Origin: an uncultured Christensenellaceae bacterium
GTDB taxonomy: Bacteria > Bacillota > Clostridia > Christensenellales > UMGS416
Direction of reading: 5' to 3'
Assembly (NCBI GenBank): GCA_944376795.1
Contig: CALWDW010000039.1
Coordinates: 135,917 to 199,916 of the forward strand
Length of the DNA: 64,000 bases
Each line of letters starts with the position of its first letter. Positions within the stretch are counted from its first letter, which is position 1. Made by a program: the position numbers and the translations under genes. Of the stretch, positions 7,140 to 14,815 are shown in pieces. A model generated the notes under the pieces. The model had not been told where the DNA came from and searched no databases. It saw only the letters and a list, made by a program, of their open reading frames with translations.

Positions 7140-8693
7140 TTAGGAATTGGCGCTGGAAATATTGACGGACTTCAGCCAGCCCAGTATGCCCTTGCGTCCG
7201 GCGGGGGTGTCCTTGTAGACGCCGGCATCCTGGAGCACCTGGACACAGATATTGCCGACCTCGGTGCGTACCACCGAACGGGCTTGGGCCGCCGTCAGAT
7301 GGGTACCATAGTGGGACGTGAGCCGCTCCAGCCAGGGGAGGTGCTTGCAAAGGGGATGGGACTCGTCAGCGTATGCGGCGGGCGTATAAGGCGCTGCACC
7401 GGACAGAATATCCATAACGCTTCCCAGCTCCTTTTCCAGGCGGCCGGGCAGGATGAACAGGCCCATGACCTCAATGAGGCCGATATTTTCCCGCTTGATG
7501 TGGTGGAGCGGCTCATGGGGATGGAAGATTCCCAGAGGATGTTCGGCGGTGGTTACGTTGTTACGCAGCACAAGGTCGAACTCATACAGACTGCCCCGCA
7601 TCCGGGCAATCGGCGTAAAGGTATTGTGCAGCGTTCCGTCAGGATCTCGAGCAAGGATATCATACTCGGGATCTGACCACTCCTGCCAGGAATCCAGGAG
7701 CATGGAGGCAATGTCGATGAGCTCCTGGGGATCCCGACCGGTGAGGCGTACCACCGACATAGGCCAGCGCAAAATGCCAGCCGTTACACCAGGATGGCCG
7801 GGGATGACCAGGCGCTCGTCAATTTCGGCGCGGGCCATAGGCAGCTCGTGGGCGCCGCCCTGGAAATGGTCGTGGTTCAGGATGGAACCGCCAACCACAG
7901 GGAGACCGGCGTTGCTGCCGATGAAGTAATGGGGCATGATCCGCAGGAAGTCCATTAGCCGCACAAAAGAGGCGCGGCAGACGTTCATGGGCGTATGCTC
8001 CCGCTTAAACACGATGCAGTGCTGGTCATAGTAGACATAAGGAGAATATTGGAAGTACCACTCTTCCTCGTTGAGCGTCAGAGGAAGCACCCGCAGGGTC
8101 TGTCGGTTCGGATGGTTGAGGCGGCCTGTATAGCCCATATTATCCAGGCAGATCATGCAGGCGGGGTAGCTGGACTTAGGCAGGTTTTTGAGTTTGGCGA
8201 TTTCCTTGGGATCTTTTTCCGGTTTGCTGAGGTTGATGGTGATTTCCAGGTCGCCGTAACGGTTGTGAGGATGGACCCAGCCAATATTGCGGGCTACCTG
8301 ATCGACGCGGATGTAGTCGCTGTTGCGGCTGAGTGCGTAGAACCAGTCGGTGGCTGCTTGGATCCCTTGGCTTTTGGCAATCGCTTGGAACCGGCTGGCA
8401 ACTTCGCTGGGACGGGGCATCATGCAGGCCATAAGCCGGGTATCGAACAGCTCCCTCTCGGTGACGGTGTCGCCGATCAGACCGCGCTCCACTGCGTCAT
8501 CCAGCAGAACCTTCAAAATCGGGGTCGCGGTCGGCGGGCAATCAAACGAAGTGAGATCAACATCGGCAGGGGCGTCCAATTTCATTACGTCCAGCAGGGC
8601 GTTCCGCGCCCATACCGTATCCAAGGGATTGAGGATACCGCGTGCCAAGCCAAAGGCCAACAGCTCCTCGATTGCTCTTGCGGCGTTCTCCAT
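7140..8693 (-). CDS. galT: Galactose-1-phosphate uridylyltransferase, class II
   Basis: A 517-residue Leloir-pathway enzyme exchanging UMP between UDP-glucose and galactose-1-phosphate. Length (about 500) and sequence match the Bacillota class II type, not the 350-residue E. coli type: SNAGLPVVGG and SILNHDHFQGG (the histidine-rich active site), with RNIGWVHPHNRYG upstream. The start is ATG 8693 with AGGA 8 bases upstream; a longer frame begins at 8732. galK and galE are not adjacent, so this is a single-gene unit, with its own promoter and a 14-base palindrome at the predicted transcription start that may be the operator of a sugar-responsive regulator (inference). Confidence 0.95.
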   Translation of the reverse strand: MENAARAIEELLAFGLARGILNPLDTVWARNALLDVMKLDAPADVDLTSFDCPPTATPILKVLLDDAVERGLIGDTVTERELFDTRLMACMMPRPSEVASRFQAIAKSQGIQAATDWFYALSRNSDYIRVDQVARNIGWVHPHNRYGDLEITINLSKPEKDPKEIAKLKNLPKSSYPACMICLDNMGYTGRLNHPNRQTLRVLPLTLNEEEWYFQYSPYVYYDQHCIVFKREHTPMNVCRASFVRLMDFLRIMPHYFIGSNAGLPVVGGSILNHDHFQGGAHELPMARAEIDERLVIPGHPGVTAGILRWPMSVVRLTGRDPQELIDIASMLLDSWQEWSDPEYDILARDPDGTLHNTFTPIARMRGSLYEFDLVLRNNVTTAEHPLGIFHPHEPLHHIKRENIGLIEVMGLFILPGRLEKELGSVMDILSGAAPYTPAAYADESHPLCKHLPWLERLTSHYGTHLTAAQARSVVRTEVGNICVQVLQDAGVYKDTPAGRKGILGWLKSVNISSANS

Positions 8694-8737
8694 GGTAACC
8701 ATCCTTTCCGGCGCGGTCCCGTAGAGGGACACGCATA

Positions 8738-8751
8738 ATTACATATGTAAT
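8738..8751. promoter_or_regulatory. 14-base perfect palindrome at the galT transcription start
   Basis: ATTACATATGTAAT, a perfect palindrome, lies right after the -10 box of galT at the predicted +1. This is a classic repressor position. The cognate regulator is not identifiable here. Confidence 0.5.
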
Positions 8752-8752
8752 C

Positions 8753-8781
8753 ATTATAATACCGATTGCGTCCCTAAGCAA
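8753..8781 (-). promoter_or_regulatory. Promoter of galT
   Basis: On the minus strand TTGCTT (8781-8776), 17-base spacer, TATAAT (8758-8753). Confidence 0.68.
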
Positions 8782-8850
8782 GAGCTTGAACGACAGGATG
8801 AAGAATTTTGAAGCGGGGCAGAAGGATACGGATTCCTGTGGAAATAACCG

Positions 8851-8880
8851 TTGACAAAGCGCAGGACGCTGACGTATAAT
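8851..8880 (+). promoter_or_regulatory. Promoter of rpsU
   Basis: Both boxes are consensus: TTGACA (8851-8856), 18-base spacer, TATAAT (8875-8880). Confidence 0.82.
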
Positions 8881-8942
8881 ACTGGTGTTGTATGGCGTTG
8901 TGTCCCGCCGACAATAATCCTTCTGTGAAGGGGGGTTAGGAC

Positions 8943-9128
8943 ATGTCTGAGATTCGCGTAGGCGAGAATGAATCCTTGGAGAGCGCTCTGAAGCGCTTTA
9001 AGAGAAAGTGTGCTCGCTCCGGCGTACTTGCAGAAGTGCGCAAGCGTGAGCATTACGAGAAGCCGAGCGTTCGCCGCAAGAAGAAGCAAGAAGCGGCCAG
9101 AAGAAAGCGTAGCAAGCGGTCTATGTAA
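8943..9128 (+). CDS. rpsU: 30S ribosomal protein S21
   Basis: A 61-residue, very basic small-subunit protein, the family's usual length in Bacillota. It opens with the typical S-x-I-R-V-x-E-N-E-S-L-E segment, has [11 protein letters not shown] in the middle and a C-terminal tail rich in Arg and Lys that contacts 16S rRNA. GGGGGG-rich ribosome site upstream of ATG 8943. It is a monocistronic unit with a consensus promoter and its own terminator. Confidence 0.97.
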   Translation: MSEIRVGENESLESALKRFKRKCARSGVLAEVRKREHYEKPSVRRKKKQEAARRKRSKRSM

Positions 9129-9157
9129 TCTTCTGCGATGCTGAGCAAGGATGTGGA

Positions 9158-9187
9158 CCCCGGTGCACTATGGTGCATCGGGGTTTT
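9158..9187 (+). terminator. Terminator of rpsU
   Basis: Arms CCCCGGTGCAC (9158-9168) and GTGCATCGGGG (9173-9183) with one G-T pair, followed by TTTT. Confidence 0.85.
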
Positions 9188-9226
9188 ACCGTATATGCGG
9201 AGGAGTTGTCCTCCTGGGAGAATACG

Positions 9227-10063
9227 ATGGATGTCGGGATTTTTACATGGTTTGGCTATGTGCAGCCGCTGCGGGACAGTCTTCAAATGATTGCCCAGGC
9301 GGGCTTTGAGCGGGTGATGCTTTGGTGGGGGGACAGCCTGGCCGCCTACTACGGCACGCCCAAGGAGACGGCCGGCTGGGTGCGGGAGGCCGGATTGACG
9401 GTGGATTCGATTCATGTGCCGTATGAGAACGTCACCTGGCTTTGGGACGTGGATGCTGGGTTCCGGAGGAAGGCGTTTGCGGCGCTGGAGAGCTTTGCAG
9501 AGGATTGCCGGTGCTATGGCTTTCCACGCTTGGTTGTGCATGTATCCCAGCGCGGAGAGATGCCGCCGCGCCGGCCGGAGACGCGGGAAGGCTTTCGCAG
9601 ACTGGCGGAGGATACCCAGCGCCTTGGCGTACAGGTGGCCTTGGAAAACACAGACCAAAATGCGTACCTTCGGTATATCCTGGATGATCCAGACTGCGCG
9701 GCGCTGCGCTTCTGCCTGGATACTTCCCACGCTGCCCTTACCGGGGAGCGGGAGGCGCTGCTGCGGGACTATGGACGCCGGCTGGCCTGCCTGCACCTAT
9801 CGGATAATCGAGGGCATAGGGATGATCATTTTCTCCCGGGTCAGGGAAACCTATCATGGGATGGCATCTGCGCGGATCTTCACGCGGCGGACTACCGGGG
9901 ATGTCTGTCTCTGGAAGTGCTTCCCACCCCGGAACAGCAGGCTGCCCTTTCAGCGCAGGAGTTTCTCCGAGAAGCTTTTGCGTCCGCCGAGATCCTGCGT
10001 CGGCGGATGCTGGAACTGCGTGCAGGACCTGCTATGAGAACGGAGAGCGCATGGGACGGATAG
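9227..10063 (+). CDS. Sugar-phosphate isomerase/epimerase-like TIM-barrel protein
   Basis: A 278-residue protein of the xylose isomerase-like TIM-barrel superfamily (IolE/UxuA-like epimerases and isomerases, AP endonuclease 2 fold). Barrel-end residues that usually bind a divalent metal are visible in order: ENTDQN, LDTSHAA, LHLSDNRGHRDDH and SLEVLP. The start is ATG 9227 (MDVGIF) with GGGAG upstream; the longer frame from 9170 runs through the rpsU terminator and is unlikely. The next gene begins inside its last five codons, so the two are coupled. The substrate cannot be told from the sequence. Confidence 0.82.
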   Translation: MDVGIFTWFGYVQPLRDSLQMIAQAGFERVMLWWGDSLAAYYGTPKETAGWVREAGLTVDSIHVPYENVTWLWDVDAGFRRKAFAALESFAEDCRCYGFPRLVVHVSQRGEMPPRRPETREGFRRLAEDTQRLGVQVALENTDQNAYLRYILDDPDCAALRFCLDTSHAALTGEREALLRDYGRRLACLHLSDNRGHRDDHFLPGQGNLSWDGICADLHAADYRGCLSLEVLPTPEQQAALSAQEFLREAFASAEILRRRMLELRAGPAMRTESAWDG

Positions 10064-10737
10064 AGGCTTGGCGGCTGGGGGCTGACGGGACTCTAGCGTG
10101 TAGCGGCGAAGTGCTGGCGGCCATCCAGTGCCTTCTGTGCGTTGTATTCGCCGTATTGGTGACGGCGGCATTCATGGTGCGCCGGATGGGGTGGGCTTTT
10201 CTTCCGGGCTTGGCGAGCATTGCGGGCTTTTTTGCGATTGGCTTGGGTTCGGGAAACAGCGCATGGTGGACGGCGGTAGTTTTCGCCGCCGGGTCCGTGC
10301 TGCTAGCCACAGAATGGTTCCTGCCGGGATTTGGCGCGGCAGGACTGCTGGGAATCCTGGCCATTATGGTATCGGTTCTTTTTGCCACGTCTGGGCTGTC
10401 CTATTTTTTCCTGGAGTTGGCCGGTTCCGTGGGAATCGGTGCGTTATGGATTCCTTGGCTCCGCCGCAGGCACGGCGGCCGGGGAATGCCGGAGGCCTTT
10501 ATCAATGGGGCGGTTACTCCGGCTGCCGGTACGCCGCTTAACCAGCCCTGGGAACCGTCGTGGATTGGGCGTCGGGGGCGCGCCCTGCATGCGCTTCGCC
10601 CGGGAGGCCGCGTGGATTTTGATGGAGAGAACCGGGAAGTGATTTCGCAGGACGCTTACGTACCGGCAGGAGCCGTGGTGGAGGTTGTGGAGGTGCGCGC
10701 AGGCTATCTGGTTGTCCGGGTATGTCCGCCGCCATGA
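10051..10737 (+). CDS. NfeD-family membrane protein
   Basis: A 228-residue integral membrane protein with about five hydrophobic segments (residues 15-160), including LLATEWFLPGFGAAGLLGI, the typical NfeD turn. A C-terminal soluble domain with RALHALRPGGRVDFDG and a Val-rich ending is the OB-fold NfeD domain. Family members partner stomatin-like proteins in membrane microdomains or membrane protein quality control; none is encoded here. The start ATG 10051 follows GGAG by 5 bases and overlaps the preceding gene by 13 bases. Pairing with a sugar isomerase-like gene is unusual. Confidence 0.8.
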   Translation: MGRIEAWRLGADGTLACSGEVLAAIQCLLCVVFAVLVTAAFMVRRMGWAFLPGLASIAGFFAIGLGSGNSAWWTAVVFAAGSVLLATEWFLPGFGAAGLLGILAIMVSVLFATSGLSYFFLELAGSVGIGALWIPWLRRRHGGRGMPEAFINGAVTPAAGTPLNQPWEPSWIGRRGRALHALRPGGRVDFDGENREVISQDAYVPAGAVVEVVEVRAGYLVVRVCPPP

Positions 10738-10936
10738 ATTGTCCGGGCCTTTGCCGTAAAGGCATGCGTTTGCCTTCTCCACCCAAAACGAGACTGGCCG
10801 CCGCCTTCAGGATGCTTGCATGAAAGTCATCCTTTTGGTTGTGAGGGAAAGCTAAGATCACGAGGCTTTGCTGGGCTGTATGAAATTCGTTATTCAGGGA
10901 GAAGGTTTGCCGGTGACGCCGGCGGATGAAAGACAA

Positions 10937-10975
10937 CCAAAGGGAGGCTGCCGTTTTTTGGCAGCCTCCCTTTGG
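10937..10975. terminator. Long terminator between convergent genes
   Basis: A perfect 16-base stem: CCAAAGGGAGGCTGCC (10937-10952) and GGCAGCCTCCCTTTGG (10960-10975), loop GTTTTTT. It separates the NfeD gene from the convergent VanY-like gene. The rest of 10738-11013 holds no gene I can support. Confidence 0.75.
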
Positions 10976-11013
10976 CTCTTGTTCCGGGAGAGACGGGGTG
11001 ACGTTCCCTTCGG

Positions 11014-11730
11014 TCAATCCACCATATTCAGGTACTCTTCCAGGCATTCTCCTGAGGCGGTCATGGCCTGGGCTGCTTCGATGCCGACGTAACGGTAGTG
11101 CCAAGGTTCGTCGATAATCCCGGTGATGTCCTGCTTGTCCTCCGCATAGCGCTGGATAAACCCAAAGTCCGCGCAGTGGGCGTTGACCCACTGTCCCTGG
11201 GGGGTGTCGCCGAAGCCGCTGATAAGCTGATCGCCTTCCATGACTCCCAGATCGAAGGCCAGACCTGTGTGGTGCTCACTGGCGCCCGGAGCAGCCGTCT
11301 GGGAGACTGAGGAGAAGAGCCCGCTTAGCCAATCCTGCTGCTCTTCCTGGTAGAGCTGGGCCTGCTGTTCATAGCTGCGGTAGGCAGACAGTACGATGTA
11401 GCCGGTATAACCCGCTTCTTTGGCGGCTTCCAGCATAGATACCAGGGCCTGGAAAGCCTCTGGCTGCGCCGTCAGTGATCCGTCCCGAAGCCCTACCAGG
11501 CCCTGCGGCCGCTCTTCTATGAGGGAGATCAGACTCTCGGGTTCATAATTCTCTGGCCAGAGATGGGCGGCGTTTACCAAGACCAGGTTACCGTCGGACT
11601 GAATTTGTTCGGGGGTTAAGGTAACGGCAGAAGGGTTTCCGGGAGCGGAAGCACAGCCTGCCGGCATTGCCAGCAAGAGCAGAGTGATACAAAATAGGAT
11701 CCATCGCCGAAGAATTTTGCAACGTGTCAT
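11014..11730 (-). CDS. VanY/M15-family D-Ala-D-Ala carboxypeptidase
   Basis: A 238-residue zinc peptidase trimming D-Ala from peptidoglycan stems. It has a hydrophobic N-terminal segment ending in PAGC, so it is exported and possibly lipidated (the lipobox is imperfect), then LSAYRSYEQQ, the zinc motif SEHHTGLAFD with His and Asp ligands, and EPWHYRYV with the last His. These are all the M15B signatures. The start ATG 11730 has AGGAGG 6 bases upstream. That ribosome site abuts an 8-base hairpin in the leader. Monocistronic. Acts outside the membrane on the cell wall; a vancomycin-resistance role is not implied. Confidence 0.92.
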   Translation of the reverse strand: MTRCKILRRWILFCITLLLLAMPAGCASAPGNPSAVTLTPEQIQSDGNLVLVNAAHLWPENYEPESLISLIEERPQGLVGLRDGSLTAQPEAFQALVSMLEAAKEAGYTGYIVLSAYRSYEQQAQLYQEEQQDWLSGLFSSVSQTAAPGASEHHTGLAFDLGVMEGDQLISGFGDTPQGQWVNAHCADFGFIQRYAEDKQDITGIIDEPWHYRYVGIEAAQAMTASGECLEEYLNMVD

Positions 11731-11739
11731 GTCGAACCT

Positions 11740-11759
11740 CCTGTCCCTGATGGGACAGG
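11740..11759 (-). promoter_or_regulatory. Hairpin abutting the ribosome site of the VanY-like gene
   Basis: CCTGTCCC-ATCA-GGGACAGG on the minus strand, perfect 8-base stem. Its 3' arm ends in the first AGG of the AGGAGG ribosome site, so pairing would partly hide that site. Regulation is inference. Confidence 0.45.
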
Positions 11760-11762
11760 CGT

Positions 11763-11791
11763 ATTATAACAGAGCGCAGACGAAAAGGGAA
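11763..11791 (-). promoter_or_regulatory. Probable promoter of the VanY-like gene
   Basis: TATAAT on the minus strand (11768-11763) with only a weak -35 candidate, TTCCCT, 17 bases upstream. Confidence 0.45.
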
Positions 11792-12074
11792 GCTGGGGAA
11801 GGGCGGCGCAGCGGCGCTATGATTGGGCTGCCTCGCGCCTTTGCCAACGACGGCCGAGATGTTTCAGCACCAGAATCAGAGAGATTATTTAAATGCCTAA
11901 AACGGAGAATTCCCATTCCGCCGGGTTTCGGATGAAAGAAGGTTTCTTGGCCGGCAAAATCGCGATCTTTTTTCGCGGGATGTGCGAAAAAATGTGAATT
12001 TTGCCGCATGTCTTTCTTGCACTCTTGGAGAATATGATGTAAAATAAAACATCATACCATAGGAGGGCAAGTCG
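11792..12074. other. Intergenic region upstream of rsmD
   Basis: With the VanY leader this makes a 344-base gap. It carries no convincing reading frame. The right end holds the rsmD promoter, TTGCAC (12017-12022), 17-base spacer, TAAAAT (12040-12045), overlapping an inverted repeat ATGATGT (12034-12040) and ACATCAT (12049-12055) with an 8-base spacer. The middle (11900-12000) is A+T-richer and has nothing I recognise. Confidence 0.55.
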
Positions 12075-12635
12075 ATGCGGATCATCTCCGGCGAGTTTCG
12101 CGGCCGTCAGATTGCGCTTGCCCCAGGCGTGTCGGCCCGTCCCACGGCTGACCGGGTTCGAGAAGCCTTGTATAATATTATACAGGGCGAAATTTTTGAT
12201 GCGAAGGTGCTGGACCTTTTTGCTGGCAGCGGTTGCATTGGTTTGGAAGCCTTGAGCCGAGGTGCACGCCATGTGGTATTCTGTGACAATGATGCGGCCT
12301 GCGTCCGCGCGCTGGAGGCTGCTTTGGTGCGCTTTCATGTGGATCCTGGGCGTTTTACTGTCATGAGGATGGATTTTGTCAATGCGCTGGAGCGCCTGCG
12401 TGGATCGGCGCCGGATGGCTTTGACATGATCTACATTGATCCGCCCTATCAAGGGGCATACTATCAGGCGGCGATGGACGGAGCCGTAGGGCTTCTGCGT
12501 CCGGAAGGCTTGATGGTGGTGGAGCACCCCTCTAATATGCCTTTCGCTTACGCGCCGGCGGGCGTCGCCTTGGAGGACGTGCGCCGGTACGGCACCGTGG
12601 GACTTCGGTTCTATCGAAGGGAGACGCAGCAATGA
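12075..12635 (+). CDS. rsmD: 16S rRNA (guanine966-N2)-methyltransferase
   Basis: A 186-residue SAM-dependent methyltransferase acting on assembled 30S rRNA. It begins RIISGEFRGR, has PTADRVREALYN, the SAM loop DLFAGSGCIGLEALSRGA (47-64) and the catalytic IDPPYQG near residue 123. Length is normal. AGGAGGG precedes ATG 12075. It overlaps coaD by 4 bases (ATGA), the standard rsmD-coaD pair of Bacillota. Confidence 0.96.
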   Translation: MRIISGEFRGRQIALAPGVSARPTADRVREALYNIIQGEIFDAKVLDLFAGSGCIGLEALSRGARHVVFCDNDAACVRALEAALVRFHVDPGRFTVMRMDFVNALERLRGSAPDGFDMIYIDPPYQGAYYQAAMDGAVGLLRPEGLMVVEHPSNMPFAYAPAGVALEDVRRYGTVGLRFYRRETQQ

Positions 12636-13120
12636 GTACGTGGCTTTATCCCGGGAGCTTTGACCCGGTAACGATGGGGCATATGGATATCATTGCGCGT
12701 GCCAGCCGGCTGTGTGACCGGCTTCTGGTGGCCGTGCTGAAAAATGACGCAAAGAAGGGTACCTTTTCTGTGGAAGAGCGGCTGGATTTCCTGCGCCGTT
12801 CGACCGGCCGGTGGCCTAATGTGGAGGTGTTTGCCTTCTCGGGGCTTACGGTGGAACTGCTCCGGCAAACGCAGGCCGACGCCGTGCTCCGCGGCCTGCG
12901 CAATGTCAACGATTTTGTATTCGAACAGCAGGTTGCTATGGTCAACCGCGGCCTGGATCCTCAGGCCGAGACTCTCTTGATGATGTCGAGCCCCACCGTA
13001 TCCCACATATCGTCCAGCATGGTGCTGTCGGTGGGCCTGCACGGCGGCAGCCTCTCCGGGCTGGTGCCCGATGCGGTACTTGAGGATATTTCTCGCAAAT
13101 TATCTCATCCTATGGGCTAG
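12632..13120 (+). CDS. coaD: Phosphopantetheine adenylyltransferase
   Basis: A 162-residue enzyme transferring AMP from ATP to 4'-phosphopantetheine, the penultimate step of coenzyme A synthesis. The nucleotidyltransferase motif GSFDPVTMGHMD is at residues 8-19, followed by AVLKNDAKKGTFS and LRGLRNVNDF, and SPTVSHISSSMV replaces the usual ISSS region of the family. Translationally coupled to rsmD through ATGA. Confidence 0.97.
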   Translation: MSTWLYPGSFDPVTMGHMDIIARASRLCDRLLVAVLKNDAKKGTFSVEERLDFLRRSTGRWPNVEVFAFSGLTVELLRQTQADAVLRGLRNVNDFVFEQQVAMVNRGLDPQAETLLMMSSPTVSHISSSMVLSVGLHGGSLSGLVPDAVLEDISRKLSHPMG

Positions 13121-13134
13121 GGAGGATTTTGAAT

Positions 13135-13578
13135 ATGGATGTTATGGGTCTTTTGGATTATCTGCGTGAAGAAATTGAGGCGGCTGGGAAGGTGCCCTTT
13201 TCCAGCAATTGCATGATTGATAGAGAAAAAGTATTGAATTTGGTAGATGATATCCGTTCGACGCTCCCCCATGAGCTGGTGGAGGCGGAAGAAATCCGAG
13301 ACCAGCGCAACCAGATCCTAGAGGAAGCCGAGCAGGAGGCGGAACGCATTCGGAACGATGCCAGCCAGCATGCTGACCAGCTTGTTGAGGAAAACGAGAT
13401 TACCCAGGAAGCGTATGAACGTGCACGCCAGATCATTGACCAGGCCCAGCATGCCGCCGAGGAGACGCGCCGGAGCGCCAACGAGTACGTCGAGGATATT
13501 CTGGCTGATATGGAGACCTACATAACCCATCAGCTCAATATTGTCCGTACCAACCGAGAGCAGATGCGGGGCAGATAG
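13135..13578 (+). CDS. DivIVA/ATPase-subunit-like coiled-coil protein
   Basis: A 147-residue, mostly helical acidic protein. The region from about residue 45 to 125 is a continuous Glu/Gln/Ala-rich coiled coil (EAEQEAERIRNDASQ, AYERARQIIDQAQ), of the kind annotated as DivIVA-like or V-type ATPase subunit H-like in clostridia. It has no catalytic motif. The start is ATG 13135, 9 bases after GGAGG; TTG 13129 is too close. It follows coaD by 14 bases and is probably co-transcribed, an arrangement common in this class. Function unknown; a structural or membrane-associated role is a guess. Confidence 0.75.
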   Translation: MDVMGLLDYLREEIEAAGKVPFSSNCMIDREKVLNLVDDIRSTLPHELVEAEEIRDQRNQILEEAEQEAERIRNDASQHADQLVEENEITQEAYERARQIIDQAQHAAEETRRSANEYVEDILADMETYITHQLNIVRTNREQMRGR

Positions 13579-13630
13579 CCGGGCGGATCCATATGCCGGA
13601 GGTGGAATCTGGTGGTTCTGCCTATTTCCT

Positions 13631-14749
13631 TTACTCAAAATTCTTCGTTTTTTTGCGCTTTTCCTGCCATACCCACAACAGGAATAGGGTGAGTGCGCAG
13701 AGCTGGATCCCTGCCAGGCTGACAACGGGCGTGAAGGCTTCGCCCCAAATGCCTTGGCCTATAGGCGCGAAGGCCGGAAGCTCTACGAAGCCAAGCATCA
13801 TATAGCATAGGGCAGCGGCGAGGATTCCTTGCGCCAGCTTGCCCAGGAGGAAGCGAAAGGGGCGGATGGGGGCGCCAGAAAGGAGACCGAGGCTTTGGCA
13901 TGCGATGGACAGCCCTCCCCAGCTGACGGCAAAAGCCAGGGCGGCGCATTGCCAACGGAGGGGCGCCCCACAGGAGGCGATGGCCTGGCAGCCGTTGCTC
14001 ATTTCCAGCAGGGTGGTGAGGAGGGCTTCGACGGAGGCCGGTTCCAGAGAAAGCATGGCGGCTCCCAGGCTGGCGAGGCTGTGCAGCCAGCCGGACTGCC
14101 GCAGGATGGCCAGGATGACCGAGAAGAGGATGACATAGCCTCCTACCTGCAGCATGGCGAGGCAGCTGTCCGCGACGGCCCGGGCCAGCGCCGTGCCCAG
14201 AGGGGGAGGAGGCGCTTCTCTGCCGGCGGCTGCCGGCGCCGGAGGGAGAGGCCGGCCCCTGTGGGGCCGGAGCCCCAGAAGCAGGCAGGCGGCAATGTGG
14301 CTTACCAGGATGATCCGGCCCAGGGAGGGCTGAACGAGCATACCTGCGCCCACCGTTGCCAGGACGAAGACCGGAGAAGCGGTGGAACAGAGAAGAGCGT
14401 GGTGGGTGAGCCTTTCCTTGGGAATGCGGCCGTCCTGATATAGGCTGCCCACCAGTTTGGCTCCTGTGGGATAGCCGCAGATGATGGACAGCACAATGGC
14501 CAGGGACATTTCCCCTCCTGCGCCGAAAAGGCGGCCGGTGACGCCGTACAGCTTGCGACCCGCGAGCTGGACCAACCCGCTGTCGGTGAGCAGGCGGCAC
14601 AGAATCATGAATGGAAGAAGGCTGGGGATCAGCGCCTGAAGCAGCAGGGTGACTCCTTGGCCGGCGCCTTGCATAGCCGCGGTGGGATGAATGAGCACGG
14701 CGGCCATTGCGATGAGGACGAGAATGCTCCATGGACGGACGTTTTTCAT
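13631..14749 (-). CDS. ylbJ: YlbJ-like sporulation integral membrane protein
   Basis: A 372-residue membrane protein with about eight or nine hydrophobic segments and Gate/nucleoside-recognition-type features: ALIPSLLPFMILCRLL near residue 40, ICGYPTGAKL near 94 and EMSNGCQAIAS in the C-terminal half. These match the YlbJ group, required for normal sporulation in Bacillus. The start is ATG 14749 with GGGAG upstream; longer frames read into the divergent patatin gene. The middle loop is Pro/Arg-rich and poorly conserved in appearance. The transport substrate is not known. Confidence 0.85.
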   Translation of the reverse strand: MKNVRPWSILVLIAMAAVLIHPTAAMQGAGQGVTLLLQALIPSLLPFMILCRLLTDSGLVQLAGRKLYGVTGRLFGAGGEMSLAIVLSIICGYPTGAKLVGSLYQDGRIPKERLTHHALLCSTASPVFVLATVGAGMLVQPSLGRIILVSHIAACLLLGLRPHRGRPLPPAPAAAGREAPPPPLGTALARAVADSCLAMLQVGGYVILFSVILAILRQSGWLHSLASLGAAMLSLEPASVEALLTTLLEMSNGCQAIASCGAPLRWQCAALAFAVSWGGLSIACQSLGLLSGAPIRPFRFLLGKLAQGILAAALCYMMLGFVELPAFAPIGQGIWGEAFTPVVSLAGIQLCALTLFLLWVWQEKRKKTKNFE

Positions 14750-14815
14750 GGCGTGGCTCCCTGGGCGTTTTTTGGTAGGATTGTCTCGTACAATGTATGC
14801 GGGAGGTGACGTCAT

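Noticed and set aside
11014-11730. VanY-like gene as a vancomycin-resistance determinant
   Set aside because: No vanH/A/X or two-component genes are adjacent; solitary M15 carboxypeptidases are ordinary cell-wall enzymes.
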